DNA from: Tachypleus tridentatus
Taxonomy: Eukaryota > Arthropoda > Merostomata > Xiphosura > Limulidae
Direction: 5' to 3'
NCBI RefSeq assembly: GCF_004210375.1
Contig: NC_134827.1
Span: 102,223,285 to 102,287,284 of the forward strand
Length of the DNA stretch: 64,000 nucleotides
A program made the position numbers and the translations under genes. Within the stretch, counting starts at the first letter, position 1, and every line of letters begins with the position of its first letter. Positions 1 to 13,700 of the stretch are shown piece after piece. The notes beneath the pieces were generated by a model that worked only from the letters and a program-made list of their open reading frames with translations, did no database searches and was not told the DNA's origin.

Positions 1-733
1 GTTTTGCAGTTAAGACAATTTATTTTGATTATTTTGGGAAAAATTAAAAGGCATATGTTGTTTTTTTTTTTTTCTGTTTCAGTTTCAGAAATTACTGTAT
101 GTTGATGATATTTATAGTTAGAAATATGATAAAGAAAGTGAAAAATAAAATGTAAACATTTACCATAAAAATCTTCTGATATTCATTTAGAAGGTTCTAA
201 AACAATAAGATGGAACAAGTATTTTTACACTTAATGTAAAAACCACCTTGTGATTGAACTATTGAGAGTTTTGAGTGCAAATAACCATAATAAATAAATA
301 AATAACAAATAGAAAATAATAATCTTATTTTTGGTATACAAAACATTTGTAAGCTTTAATAAAATAAAACCAGTTTTTATTAAGGTACATTAAGGGTTCA
401 TCATAAATATTGTAGAACTGTGTATAACTCTTTATATGAGTTGTACTAATTGAATATCAACCCATAACCATATGGTTAAAAGAAAATCTATGCTAACTTT
501 ATCAGAATATAAGCCCAAACAAAAGCTCTTGTTTTCTGTCATATTGGAAAATAACACAATTGCTTATTGAAAAGTATTAGATGTTTTCGTGGAATTGCTG
601 AACAAAAGTGAAATATAAAGTGTAATAATTATAACAAATTTTAGTCTATTAGTTGCTAGTCCTAGAATTTTTCTGAAGTAGAGAGATTTAGTGCACTGTT
701 GTTTATGGTTTATATGTGTAATTTCATTTTTAG
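1..733 (+). other. Intron or 5' flank of the Tudor gene
   Basis: AT-rich sequence ending in the splice acceptor at 732-733. I see no convincing exon. Roughly 20-260 resembles 17990-18240 (shared words such as TTCTGATATTCATTTAG versus TTCTGATGTTCATTTAG, then a CACCTTG block), so part of it is an old dispersed repeat. Confidence 0.5.
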
Positions 734-952
734 GTGAAGCCCCTGTTTGGGCAGTGGCATGGGTCAGCTTTGGATCAGTTTCAGAAACTAGTTTTGTTAC
801 CATTCGGCTTAAGAGCTACATTTTATCAGCCTGTGGAAGACAATGTGCACCCTGTTGAGATCAGTTGTTTTGTACCTGTGCTTCAATCTTATTACAGCAT
901 TGCTAGCTCTTTGATTACCTCTGGATTGGCATTGCGAGCTCTGAGCGAAAAG
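734..952 (+). CDS. Tudor gene exon A (first in window)
   Basis: Acceptor TTTTTAG before 734 and donor GTAGGT after 952; 73 codons, phase 0 at both ends. It encodes LPFGLRATFYQPVEDN... and ends in SLITSGLALRALSEK, which resembles the SN-like C-terminal strand/helix of an extended Tudor domain, so an upstream Tudor domain probably starts left of the window. GTG at 734 is a valine codon, not a start. Confidence 0.85.
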
Positions 953-2543
953 GTAGGTTTCATAAATTTAATCAGGATTATAAAAAACCTGTTATATGCT
1001 AACTCATTAGTGAGCTTAACCATAACAACTTTGAAAAAATGAAAATAACATGCTTGTAATCGGTGATACTATGTTTAAATTTTTGTTTTTCGTTTTATAA
1101 GTAATCCCTTTATTATCCAATAGTACATTCTTGAAAGTGAGGGTGAAAGGTTTTGAATATTTTTAATGAGTAAATTGAACATCAAATTTCTGGATAAAAT
1201 TAGTTACTTTCATGCTGTATTTAGTAACGTGAATTTTCTATTTTTTGCTTGAGTTCTGAACTGAAAAAGTATGAAAATGAGTGACTTATTAAATAATTTC
1301 TTCTTCTTTTGTGTAATTGCGGTTTATGATTCTTTGAAACTGAACCATTGTTTTCAGGGTAACATGGGAACAGAAGATCACGTGCCTGTCAGCACAGCAC
1401 AAAATGCAGCATCAGGTTTCAGTGACATGCCACAACATCACCATTTTCAGAATAGGCCTAATCTACTTGTAAGTGATACTTCTCAAAGTTCTCTACAGAA
1501 TACCAGCGATAGTGAAACAGACTTTACACCGAAGAAAAATGAGATATCTCGAGACGCTTCTGCTGAAGCGTCTGGATCAGAAGATACCAAGCAAACACCC
1601 CTCAAGAAAAAGACCTCTTGTCGATGTGTGATACCGGAAATGCTGTTAAATGGAGACAGTCAGTCAGACAGCACAGACCACAGCTCAACTGGTAAAATGT
1701 TTTTTTGGAATTGTCTTGTTTCACCAGCAAAAGTCCAGACAAGTGAAGATGGTTTCTTTGTGGCACTTGCTTCTGTTGTGGTCTCTCCCAGTGAATTCTA
1801 TGTCCATCCGGTAACCAAGGAAAATTCATTACTTGATGACCTGCGTGAAAAAATGGCACATTTCTATGGGATGAAAGTTTTAAAGAAATGGCCAGATAAT
1901 AGTATTCCATTACATGTAGGCCTTTACTTTTGTTGTCGTTACACTTTGGATAGATACTGGTACAGGGTAAAACTCATAAAAGTTCTTGAAAAAGATTATT
2001 ACCAAAATACTCCATCTACAGGAAAGGTAAGAAATTAATAAGTCTAAGAAATGATTGATATGTCCACTGATAAGTTTAAATGAGGTCCTCATTAATTTGT
2101 AATTGATTTAAAATACAGAATTAAATTATGTTTCTGTTACTGACATTTTTTGTTTAGTTTTCAAAAGTATAAATTATTTTGGGTTTTTTCTTTTGGACAA
2201 AGATCACATTTCAAAAATGTGTTATTATTATTTTTTATTGATTAATTATTACTACGAAAAAATAACTTTCAGTCATTGTATTATGTAATGCCAAATATGT
2301 ACTTTAATATATTAGTATTTATTTCTGCTAAGAATATGTAGTAACAATTACATTAGTGAAATAAACAAAATATATTATTAATGAGCTACTGCTATTAATT
2401 GAGATAAACACATTTGAACCTTCAAAGTGTTAAATTTTCTAATAAATGAACAGTTAACATGCATGTGCTCTAGGCTGGTAATAAAAACTCCATCTCATGT
2501 TTTTAATGTACATGTTTTGTTTTGTTTTCAGTTTATATATATT

Positions 2544-2574
<31 letters not shown>

Positions 2575-4668
2575 ATTTTAACCATAAATTTTTTAAGCCA
2601 TAAACAAAACACATTAACATGGAACAAAATATGCTGCATATTTTTAAAAAGAATCCTAAGGTACAAGCTACAACATAGGATTATAAAATGTATCCTAGAT
2701 TTCGGAGGTGACTGAAAATGTAGGACCCACATTGTGGTGGGGATACACTGTCTATCAGTCTTGACCTCCAATTTGCTAGTCTTCCATAAGAAAATTAGAA
2801 ATTAAGAGAGCAAGATGTGGGTGCTCAAGCCCAAAATGTCCTACATCTATATCATCCTTCACTGGCTGCAGACAGTTGTGGGAAGGTGACTGCTCTCTAA
2901 GTTAAAATAAGAAAAAGATAAACATAAAAAGATGAAAAATATAAATAAAAAATGAAAATAAGGTACTACCATTTGGGGGTAAGTAAGATAAAACTTACCT
3001 CTTGCAGTTAGCATTCCTGGCCCCAGTATGGTAGGGACACCAGTTAACATTACATTAGTAAAGTGATAGTTTACTGTGACTGATGTCTTTTATATTTGGC
3101 TCAAGGTGTACATCCACATAAAGTAGTGCCAAGTTCTTTCTTTCACACACACACACACACACACACAAAATAGATATAGATTACAGAAAGTGCATGTTCA
3201 AATCGGGAAAATTATTTTCTGCTTTTAGAAAATGGTATTTTCGTTAGCATTCATTTGAAGATGAAAGTTTTACAATAACAATTAAAACATCTTTAATGAC
3301 AGATATTTTGGAATTTCTTCAAATTGTGTCATCAGTGTTTAAACTTCAAAACAAAAGTTAGTTCATAATATTTGAACAACAAAAAAAAACTTTAGCTATT
3401 GTAAGTTTTTGTTGTTGTTTTTTATTCAATCAGAAATTTAGAAAGAATAGATTTAAATGGTAACAATGTAATGGAATGTATAACAAAACATGATTCACAC
3501 ATATGTTTACAAAAACAAGAGAAACTGTTTTAGAGAAAGGCTTAAATATAAGTATAAACACTATCTGCACAATAATAATAAATATAAAAAATACCGAGAA
3601 TCTGCATTAATGACAAATTCATGTATTTAGTGTTGGATGATCATTGAAAGTGAATAGTTTCTGTAATAAAGAGTCCATAATTTGTGGTCTCAGAGCCAAG
3701 AATTTTAAAGTTTTCTAGAGTATGGGGCAGTAGTTATTCTCACTGTGTAATCAGCTGGAAGACTTGGGTGGAATAGTTAGCTTATGGCTCTTTCTTGCTG
3801 GAATTTCCATATACTTGTGTGCATGTGTATTTATAGATGAGATGTAGTTTTACCTGTATGGGTACCTTTACAGCTACAACAAGTGCATTTATAAAGGACC
3901 CATGAATACATGAGAATAGGTGGTAAAGAATCTGTGGTTTAAAACATATTTTTAAATCTAAATGTTGATGTTTAGTGTTCATGTCTCAATGTACATTTCA
4001 TTATATTGTTACCATTTAACTCTGTTCAACTTTCAACTGAACTCAGTAGCAAAGGTTGTTTTTTTGTAGTTCCAATATTATGAACATTTTTAGGTTTTAA
4101 CACCGATAATGGAATATGAAAAAAATTCCATAATGTCCATAATTATGTCCATAATGGTGTTTTTTGGTATTAGAGTTTTTAAAATTTGTTATAATTTGAA
4201 CAGTTTTCAAATTATATGATTTAATTTTTGATAAGTAAATTAAATATTAATATTCTGGATATAATTAATTATTTTTATGTTGTATTATTTAGAAATTCAT
4301 TGTTATTATGGAGATTTGGGTATGAGAGACTTAGAAAAACAGCAATATACAATTTTAGTGTTTTTCTGTTCACCACAGATGACTAATAGTTAGTGTAATG
4401 CGGCAGTGCTATACAATTTTATGAATGTTAAATGAGTTCAAACTACTTGGATGTTTAAAATGAAAGTTTCTGGGTAATAATAGAAAGGAAAATAGTTTTA
4501 TCAAATATTTTCTTAAATTTCAGTAGTTTTTTTAACACCATATCATTGGTTTATGTGTGTGTATGGGCTATTTTATTAAAATCTGTACAAAAATTGGAGT
4601 TTTTATTATGATAAATATTTGACTATATAAACTTTGAGGATTTCCTAAATAAAGTTGGAGACAAAGTA

Positions 4669-4708
<40 letters not shown>

Positions 4709-7700
4709 AAGTCTCCAATTTAAAGAACAAATATATGGTGAAAATATTAGACAAAAAATTTGTATGTTTTGCTATAACAGTAGCCTTGCTTATATAGAAA
4801 CTGTATGTTAGATTTAGTGTTAGCAGATGTAGTAGTTTTATAGAAACATGAATTTTTGTGAAACACTGTAAAGGTAAGTGAATAATTGGGTTAATTAATG
4901 AGTGTGTTTCTCTGAGTAGTAAATAGTTTCTTAATAGAATGAGTAGATTGCACTACAAATAGTTTTAATTACATTTTTTATATCGTACCTAACAAATGCT
5001 TTACTGATGGGAGTTTTTTTGAAACTTCTTGTTCTGTGAGATTTAAAACAAAGTGTTTACCAGGTTTTTATTTTTTTTTACCTTTTGATTTGTGTGACCT
5101 TTAGAGATACGTCAAACATATTTATAATGAAGTGATGGAAAGTATCGACAAAAAGAAATTTATTTTAATTGATTAGTATAATTAAATAATTGGAAAAGAT
5201 TTATATATGTCACAAAGAAATTGTACAGGATGTTGTCAGATGTGCAGTACAGAGGTAGATACAAACCCTACCTCCTTGTAGTTCACATTGTGCAACAAAA
5301 ATTTTAGATGGAGCATTTTCATAAAATTTGAAATCATCTCCAAGGGGTCTGTTTTTGTTGTTTTTTTTATGCAGAGGAGGAGTTCACGGAAACTTAAACA
5401 GCCCTTAACTCCAGTTCTTGTCCAGTTCATTGACTATGGAAATGTAGAAAAGGTTTATCTGAAAGATCTTTATCCATTAGTAGAAGAATTTAGAAAATAT
5501 CCAGCTTTTGTTGTCCGCTGCTCTCTGGCTGCCCTGAGACCAAAAGGTATCCAGTCTATGAAATCTGAAGATGATGTTAATAATGCACTAGATTTACAGT
5601 GGCCAGAAGATGTGGGAAAGAGAATGATGGAACTGATGGGCTTTAAGAAATGTCTCTGTATACAAGTTATTTCCACATCACAAACAGAAACACCAAGGTA
5701 TGTTCCTCAGTGTTTCCTTCAAGGTTGTGTTCTGAGTACTGAATAATATAAAGCATCCCATTATACTTTTTTTTATTTTTCCCTATTTCTAACTGAATTA
5801 ATTAAAATAATTTGTTTCGTAAAAAATAAACCTTGTAGATTTTATGATATTGTGTGATGAAAACTTAAAACATCAAAGTTACTTAAAAAATGGATAAATA
5901 ATTCTTTTTAAATAACTTTTACATATTAATTTTTTCAGTCTTCACTTGATTGAAGAGACCTAAAAACTTTTGATGTAAGCTCTGATAATTCTTAATGTAC
6001 GATCTAGATGAATAACACGTGTGTGTTGGTCTTAACAAAAATGTTATCAGACTTAAAACACATTGACTCGGAGTTTTAGAAGAGAAGGATTTGAAAAGTG
6101 TTGTTAACTGGGGAAAAGTTTTTTGTTTTTTTTTTTCAGTTGAGAAGTTTTTAATATTATTCAGTATGTAAATCTAGTTTTCTGTAACCAGACAAACAAC
6201 TGCTTCTCCATTTTTATGTCTTGAACAATTTTATTTATGTTAATATATGTATAAAAAAGGTCCAAGTTCAGATCAGACCATGTATATAAATGTAATTATT
6301 TTGTGGGTATAAGTATTTCTTATTCAAGCTAGCTCTGTATTTTGCAAGCTAATAATTAGCTAATAGTGTCATTGGATTAAAATAACACCAAAAAACCCCT
6401 TACTACAGCCATGAATATATGAATAAAAATAACTAGTTTTTTTTCAACAGAATGTTATCATGAAGTGACATTAACAATAGAAAAACATTTGATAAGCCTT
6501 ATTAATAAAATCAAACAATCTTACAATCAACACATAATGAGGCATATATTATATCTGTTTTATTATTAATTTCCAAACATTCCTAATCTTATCAAATTAA
6601 TTTTACAATATATTCTACATATTTGAATAAATTGCCCAGCATGGCCAGGTGGTTAGGGCTCTTGACTCACAACCCCGTCCAAAACCAACTGGCCCGTTTC
6701 TCTTTAACATCTACTTCTATCCAGTTTTTCTGAATACTGGGCTGGAACAAGCTTGCTGACACGACAGCTAAGTCCATCAGCTCTGGCACTATCACCGCTG
6801 TGCCTGTTCCACACATGGACTATGGTCCTGTATTCAAGGCTCAGCTCTGTGCCAGCTGTGCCAACAAACTTTTCCAAATAACAAACTATATTGGACTTTG
6901 ACCATCTTGCTTCTGTAAGGATCAGAAAGAGGAAGTTGTTCTAACTAGACTAAACATTGGTCACAGTTTTTCAACTCATTGTTTTCTTTTATCTGGAACT
7001 GATGCACCATTGTGTAGTCTGTGTAACATTCGGGTCACAATAAGCCACATTTTACTTTCTTGCCATCGTTATTACTCTCAGTGACGGCACCATTTTAAAC
7101 ATGTTCTGTCCCAAGGTTTATCTATAATGTTAGTCAGTGTTATTGGTGATGGTGACTCTGTCCACCTTGGAGATGTTTTTAGTTTTCCAAAGCCCATTAA
7201 TCTTTTTAATACCATTTAAGTTTTTTAATTTATACATTACACCTTTTTAATGTGGCTCCCTTTTAAAAATCACAGTTCATCTAGTTCAATTCGAAATTAG
7301 AAAATGGCTGTAACATCAAATAAGCCAAAACCAGGACTGGAAAGGCCAACTTCAGGTGACTAATACTGCTGTTTGAACAACCTGTTAGTCATCCTGGCAA
7401 GTTATTATTAAAATTTTGCTACAAGTCTTTTAAAACTTTTATTACTTTACCTTTTGAAAATGGCCATAATGTCAAATAACTTGGAACCAGGACTGGAAAG
7501 GCCAACTTCAGGTGACTAACTACTTACCTGTTAGTCTTCCTGGTGAGTTATGATTATTACAGTTATGATACAGAAAGTCCTTTATAACTTGTATTACTCT
7601 AGTTTTTATCTTAATGCTGTACATTAGATGTAAACATTGGTTTTATGGGATTTATATTTTATTTTAAACTTTGTTTTGTTTTACCTTAATTTTCTTTTAT

Positions 7701-10700
7701 GAATTTTACTGAATTTACTTTAATTTTAACTTTTAACTGGAGGTTTGGCACAGATAGCCTAGCTGGTTTGTGCCATAAAACACTAAATCAACCAACCAAC
7801 CAATCAAGTTTCCAACATGCCAAACATACTCATTTTTTCATCTGTGGGGGCATTATTATGTAATGGTCAAACCCATTATTTATTGGTAAAAGAGTAGCCC
7901 AATAGGTGACAGTGGGTGGTGATGACTAACCCTTCCCTCTAGTCTTACACTGCTAATACAAATGTTAAAATTTTAAACAAATTAATTTACCAAACATGAA
8001 AAATTCTTTCATTTATTTGATCTCACTAAGATAATTTTTGTGAGAAAATGTAGACTCAACTTTCTGTCAACTGGTAATTTCTGAACTCCATGTACATTAT
8101 CTTTGTTACTAACTGGTATTAATCAATGTGTATCTTTTAAGAAACGTTACTTGTAGTTCATATAACCTTTAGCTGCAGCACGTAATTGTCAAGTTAAAGC
8201 ATAAAACACTGGTAGAAATCACTTTATGTTATAATTTGTGGGTTTTATAAAATCTTTCTAAGATTGAGTGTTAAGAGTCCAGAAGTTTAGCTAATCCTCC
8301 AGGCTGTTGTGGTTTTTTTATTATTCCACAACTGACCATAGGATTTGTTACACACACATACATATGTACATATATAAGTGTAGCATGTGGTGCAACGACT
8401 TATTGTTTGTTCTGAAATTATGTTAGTTTTATAAAACGTAATGACTACAATTCCGAGATGACAAGTACTCAAGTGAAAAGCAACCCTTCAACAAATCATA
8501 CTCTTAACATACAACTTAAAACGAAAATTAAAAGTAAAAATGGTTCACATAGAAAATATATTTTATTATATCTACCAAACAATGTCTATAATGATTAACG
8601 AACTAAAAACTCAAATCTCAGACACTTACAAGATGGAATATCAAACAAGAACGTCCAATTGTTTTTGATTTGCTGAAACATCAACATATTTTGCTAACCT
8701 ACCAAGGTAGCCCCACCCACTACTCCATTATTTTGAAATTTCTTGTCTACTCGTGTCTAGTAAAGTAAGTGTTTATAACTGATATAAAGATCGCATTCCA
8801 AGGTACATAAGTCAAACAATCATTTGTAATCTTGTAGAGGAAGTTAACATTTATCTAAACTACAAATATATTTTCTATAGATACTCATCTGCTGTCACAA
8901 AAAGCCTTCTCAACTTCTGCTGTTCTCTATTAGTACAAATATATGTTTGCCACTATCTTCACTACTCCCACTTATTACTGCATAACAACATGAAAATGAC
9001 CATGCAGCAACCCTCCATCAATAGGAGTGTGACACTACCCTTTCATTACTAGTGTTCTTCTAATCATGTATTGTTAATCACTTCAACGCTGGTCATAACT
9101 AACCAAAGCAAATCACATAAGAAATGAAGAGGACAGGAGGGAAATATAAGTGTTAGTAAGTATATAATGGTTATACATCTTCAGTTTAGGAAAATGTTAA
9201 CTTCCGATACAGCATCTTAGATCCTCTCACAAAAACTAGAATCCCATAAGAAATTGGTGGAGGACCAATAAAAAAAATGATCCCCCTTTTCCTCCAAGCA
9301 AAAACATTAGATGTGATAAAAAATTAAACACAACACACCAGTAGGAAAACGTACTACTACTGAGCCATATATACTCTTCACCCTGTGGTTTCTTTGGGAG
9401 TAGTATTGAGTGATGTGGGTTGCTACTCACTGTTTCATTACTTCAGAAGATTGATGTTATGGTGTTTTAAATTTATTATAAGATTATCTGAAAATTTAGT
9501 GAAGGTCAGTACATTCCAGGTCGAATACTTTACATTGTAACTTTAGTGTGGCATTAATTTGTGGGTTTCAACAGATTATGATGCCTACGGTGTTTTATGA
9601 CAAGACGTGGTGTATAGCCAACAAAAAGTGTGGCTGTTATTCCCTAAAATGTTCTTTTTAATTGTTCTAACTGAACATATAGATATATTTTTAATTTGAT
9701 TTCGGTGCATCTCTCATGCATTTAATATCAGTAGGTTACAACAGAGTTGAGATAAAGGCTTATGGTATATGTAAAAAAATATTCGTATATAGATGGCAGC
9801 ACTATATACGAATAATTTTTTTTGTGAGTAATGGCAAGTACCTATCAGGCTTACATTTGAAGTTTAGATAGTTTCGGTGTTTTATGAAAAAACATATATG
9901 GGGGGGGGGGATTTGTATGGTTGTTAATCCTTCAGATGTTCTTCCTAAATGTACTACCGAAACATGTAGATATACTTTGATATTAAATGTTCCCTCTAGG
10001 AAGGATACCTGCTTGAACGTTCATGTTTGGGATACTCAGGGTTCAGATGACATTCTGATAAACTCAGTCCTAGTTGAAGAAGGGCTTGCTGAAACAGATA
10101 TTTCTCCAATATCAGTAGAAGATAATGAAAAAAGTCGTGCCAGAAGTTGATTCAGAAAAGTCAGATATTCAAACTCCACCATCATCTGGTTAGTGACAGC
10201 ATTATCTGATTTTTAATGTGTAAAAAATTTATTTTTAGCTTAACGTTACAGCAGTAGAATGTTATTTTACATGTTTTTCTGGTGGAACGTTATTATGTTA
10301 TACCATCACCATCTTGAACAAACCCTAATTTATGTAATCTTGTACATTATTACTTCTAACTGTAACAGTATATTCAGCACTGCAAAAAACCTCTGTGTAA
10401 TATATGTTATATGAATAATAATTATTAGTAACTTCTTAACATAAGTTGACATTTTAATTAACATCAAAGTAACTAAAACAAACAGGTATAGCATGGCACT
10501 CTGTTTAGTTTTGAGTCTTGGGTTTGATCATGTCACTAACTACACTGTGGTTGCTCTTTCAGCTGTGAGGGTGTTTCAATGTTATGGTCAATGCCACTTA
10601 GTTAAGAGTAGTTTAAGACTTGGCAGTGGATGGTGTTGACTAGCTGCCTTTATTTACTGCTTCAAAATTTGAGATGACTAGTGCAAATATCCTTCGAGTA

Positions 10701-13700
10701 GTTTCAGATGAAATATTTAAAAAAAGGTTTAAAAATTAGTGAAAAAAATGAATTTAAATTAATTAATCAGATATGTTCGTTTTTGCTATAGTATTATGGT
10801 TTGATATACTAGTCATTCAATGGATAAAGACAGTTATGGAGTTGGGGAGGTCTAGCTCTTGGTGCTTAAAAATGTAGTCTAGTTGTGGTGATAATACATG
10901 TAATTTTTTTAATAATCGTTAATACAGGGTGTTTGGAAAGTCACTGTACAGTTTTGTAATCATGTGTCTTTTCAGTCTATTTCGAGCCAGCAACTGATAG
11001 CGGTGTTTAGAAACAAAATAAGAAGGATCCAGGCCTGTATTGATTCCAACGGGGGTCACTTTCAACATTGTTTATAATTGTCATTCATATTTACTTCCTG
11101 TATTCTATATTGAAACACATCTTAATAAATGTACAAGTGCACAGTGACTTTCCGAACACCCTGTATTATGTTAGTATACCTTATAACTTGAGAAACCAAT
11201 TAACACAGTCTCAACTCTTGTCTATTTTTCTTTCTCTGGAAAAGGATGGTCCTTTTGTGAGACCCCTTCTTCATGTTCTTGTCCATTAGAGATGAAATTA
11301 AGATGAATAATTATCATAAAATAATGTCTGCTAAAATACAATTGGAGAACATCAAATTGGTGATTGTGAGTTGCATCCAATAACACCTTGCATAACTCAG
11401 CTGATGCAAGAGAGTTATGTTACCCTGAAATACTAACACCTTCAGTTCATTAGTGGAAATTAATATTTCTAAAAGTAATTATTACACACAAATTATTCAA
11501 CAAAAATATTATAATGAAACCAATACCATATGACCAAAATATTGTTAATGATAAAATATAAACTGTAGTTTCCAGAACCACAAATACTTTTGTCCATTTT
11601 TCTTATTTAAAATATACTTATTTATCAAGTAATTGGGAGGACATGCAGGATTATGATAGTATGTTTAATGGAAATGAATTGAATTATTCCAACATATTTT
11701 TAACAAACTAATTTCCTTTGTACAATGTCTTAAAGGGACAAATACATTCTTAAGAATATATAAGACCAAGTAAGTGGTGGTGTTTGTTTTATTACTTTGG
11801 TAGACTGAACAGAATTATTTTTTTTATTCCTTGATTATTTGAAATTTGTATTCATGTACCACAATTTTTGGGTCATCTAATAGAAATCCACTCTGACATG
11901 AACAATTGGGACCCCATGGTTGAAGATTACCTCAGTGCACGAAACAGTTATGCTGTTGATATAGATGATCCAGGGGTAGCAGTAACAGGATACAGTAAGA
12001 TTTTGTTGTTTTCATTTGTTACTTACCTCCATATTTTTTTGTGTTTGTTCTCTCATTTCTAATAACCTTGCTTTATTTCTGTGCATGCAGAAAGATTGTA
12101 TTTGATTGGGCTTAAATTTGAGAAGTTTGTACAAAGAGCTGTGTTTAGTTTATAATCTGCTTTAGTTTGTCCAGAAGACCCTACCTAAAGATCAACATTG
12201 GAGGAAAAAAAAACAGAGAACTTAGAATCATTATTACCTCTGTCACTGAAATGGACAGAAGTTATTTTCTCACCCCTATTTGTTTGTCTCAAAACTGGCT
12301 AAATGGATTTAGAAGGTGTACATTGGACTGTGACTAAACTCAGAAGTGCTTAGTTTTTGGAGGATGAAAACTGAACGTCAAGGTTACAGCAAGTTTGCAA
12401 AAATCCAAAACAGCGACTACCTGTTAACATAGGTACCAATTTTAACACTAGTTTTACTCTATAAGCTATAAAAATGATGGGATTTTGATGAAACGTGGCA
12501 GATATTGTTCCTCGTTGTCTTACCAAAAGTGTCCCAAGACCATAAAGATGGAGATACTGACACATTTTTTTACACTTTGAGAACCAAAAATGACAACTAC
12601 CATATTATTAAAGTATGTGCTCTGCTGAGTTACCATCTAGATGTCTATATTTTTGCCAAGGTTTATGTTTATATAATACAATATTATATAAGGCTTAGTA
12701 AAACCTTGAGGCCAATCAACATATTTGTTTCTTCTTTGATAAAAATTTACAAGATTGATAAGATATGAAGTTGCTAGACTTTAATATGAGTGTTTCCTTA
12801 AAATTGAAGCTCTGTATGTGCTCATAAATGTTAAGAACTTGCATGTGAAGATAAAGAAGGATATATATAATACTTTAACCATACTCTACCTGTCGAGGGT
12901 ACAGAAGGAATAGTCTGTGTTTTACCCATGTGCAGTTTCTGAAACTTGCATTAAAAATAATGTAGAAAAAACATCTTGTAATTAAAGTTTAATTTGTCCA
13001 CCAGTCCTGCATAAGTGTATGTTACGACAAATGGAATGCAAGAAACATTACTGAAATGGTTAAGGAATGGTATTGCTGAAGACTACGCAGAACTTAAAAT
13101 CATTTTATAAAATTGAATTACCATGGAATTTTTTTTTTTCATGTGCAACAAAGAATCTTAGTACAAGTGTTGAATCAACAGAAACAAGTGGACCTTTTTT
13201 GTTTCGGAGAACTAAACATACAAGTCCATCATCGGAGTTGAACAGTACGAATTGAATGGACAATCATACTTTTTTGTAGTTAGATATACAATTACCATTT
13301 TAAGCATTGTATCTGTTGGAGCATCACTTACTTTTCCCACAGATGCTCAATCACATGGAATGTTTAAAAATATGTAAGGTGTTTCTTCTGATTTCTATGA
13401 AGTAGACCATCCATATATCAACTTGTGAAAATGAACTGTATCTTGAATGTCTTTGTACCTTTAATTTTTTTCCCATTTTCAATTATTGATTTCCCACAAT
13501 ATCAGAGGAATCTCTTGCAAAATCAAATGATGTCTTAACACAGCCAGTTACATTTTGTTGCACGTCCATATGAGCTAATTAGTGTTCAAAATATTCTGGT
13601 TACAATCTCATTCTATCATTGCAAAGTCATTCATGATGTATTTTGAAGGGTTAGGTGTACTTGGAAAATTAATATGTGTACTTTTGTTTTGTTTTTGTGA

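Larger units (their letters stand above)
5698..9999 (+). other. Tudor gene intron C/D
   Basis: 4.3-kb intron holding the SINE/LINE nest at 6632-7958 (listed separately), a G10 run at 9900-9909, and otherwise AT-rich sequence without recognisable genes. Confidence 0.6.
10189..11883 (+). other. Tudor gene intron D/E
   Basis: 1.7-kb intron containing a degraded SINE (10483-10700) and a mariner-type deletion element (10925-11163). The rest is AT-rich with nothing recognisable. Confidence 0.6.

Noticed and set aside
61..105. Short exon between TTTCTGTTTCAG and GTATGTTG
   Set aside because: The acceptor-like and donor-like words are only ~25 bases apart and the peptide has no Tudor similarity. 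The region also matches a dispersed repeat.
9884..9999. Upstream part of the ORF starting at 9884
   Set aside because: It precedes the CCTCTAG acceptor at 9998-9999. Exon C joins in phase only at 10000, and the upstream codons do not resemble Tudor sequence.
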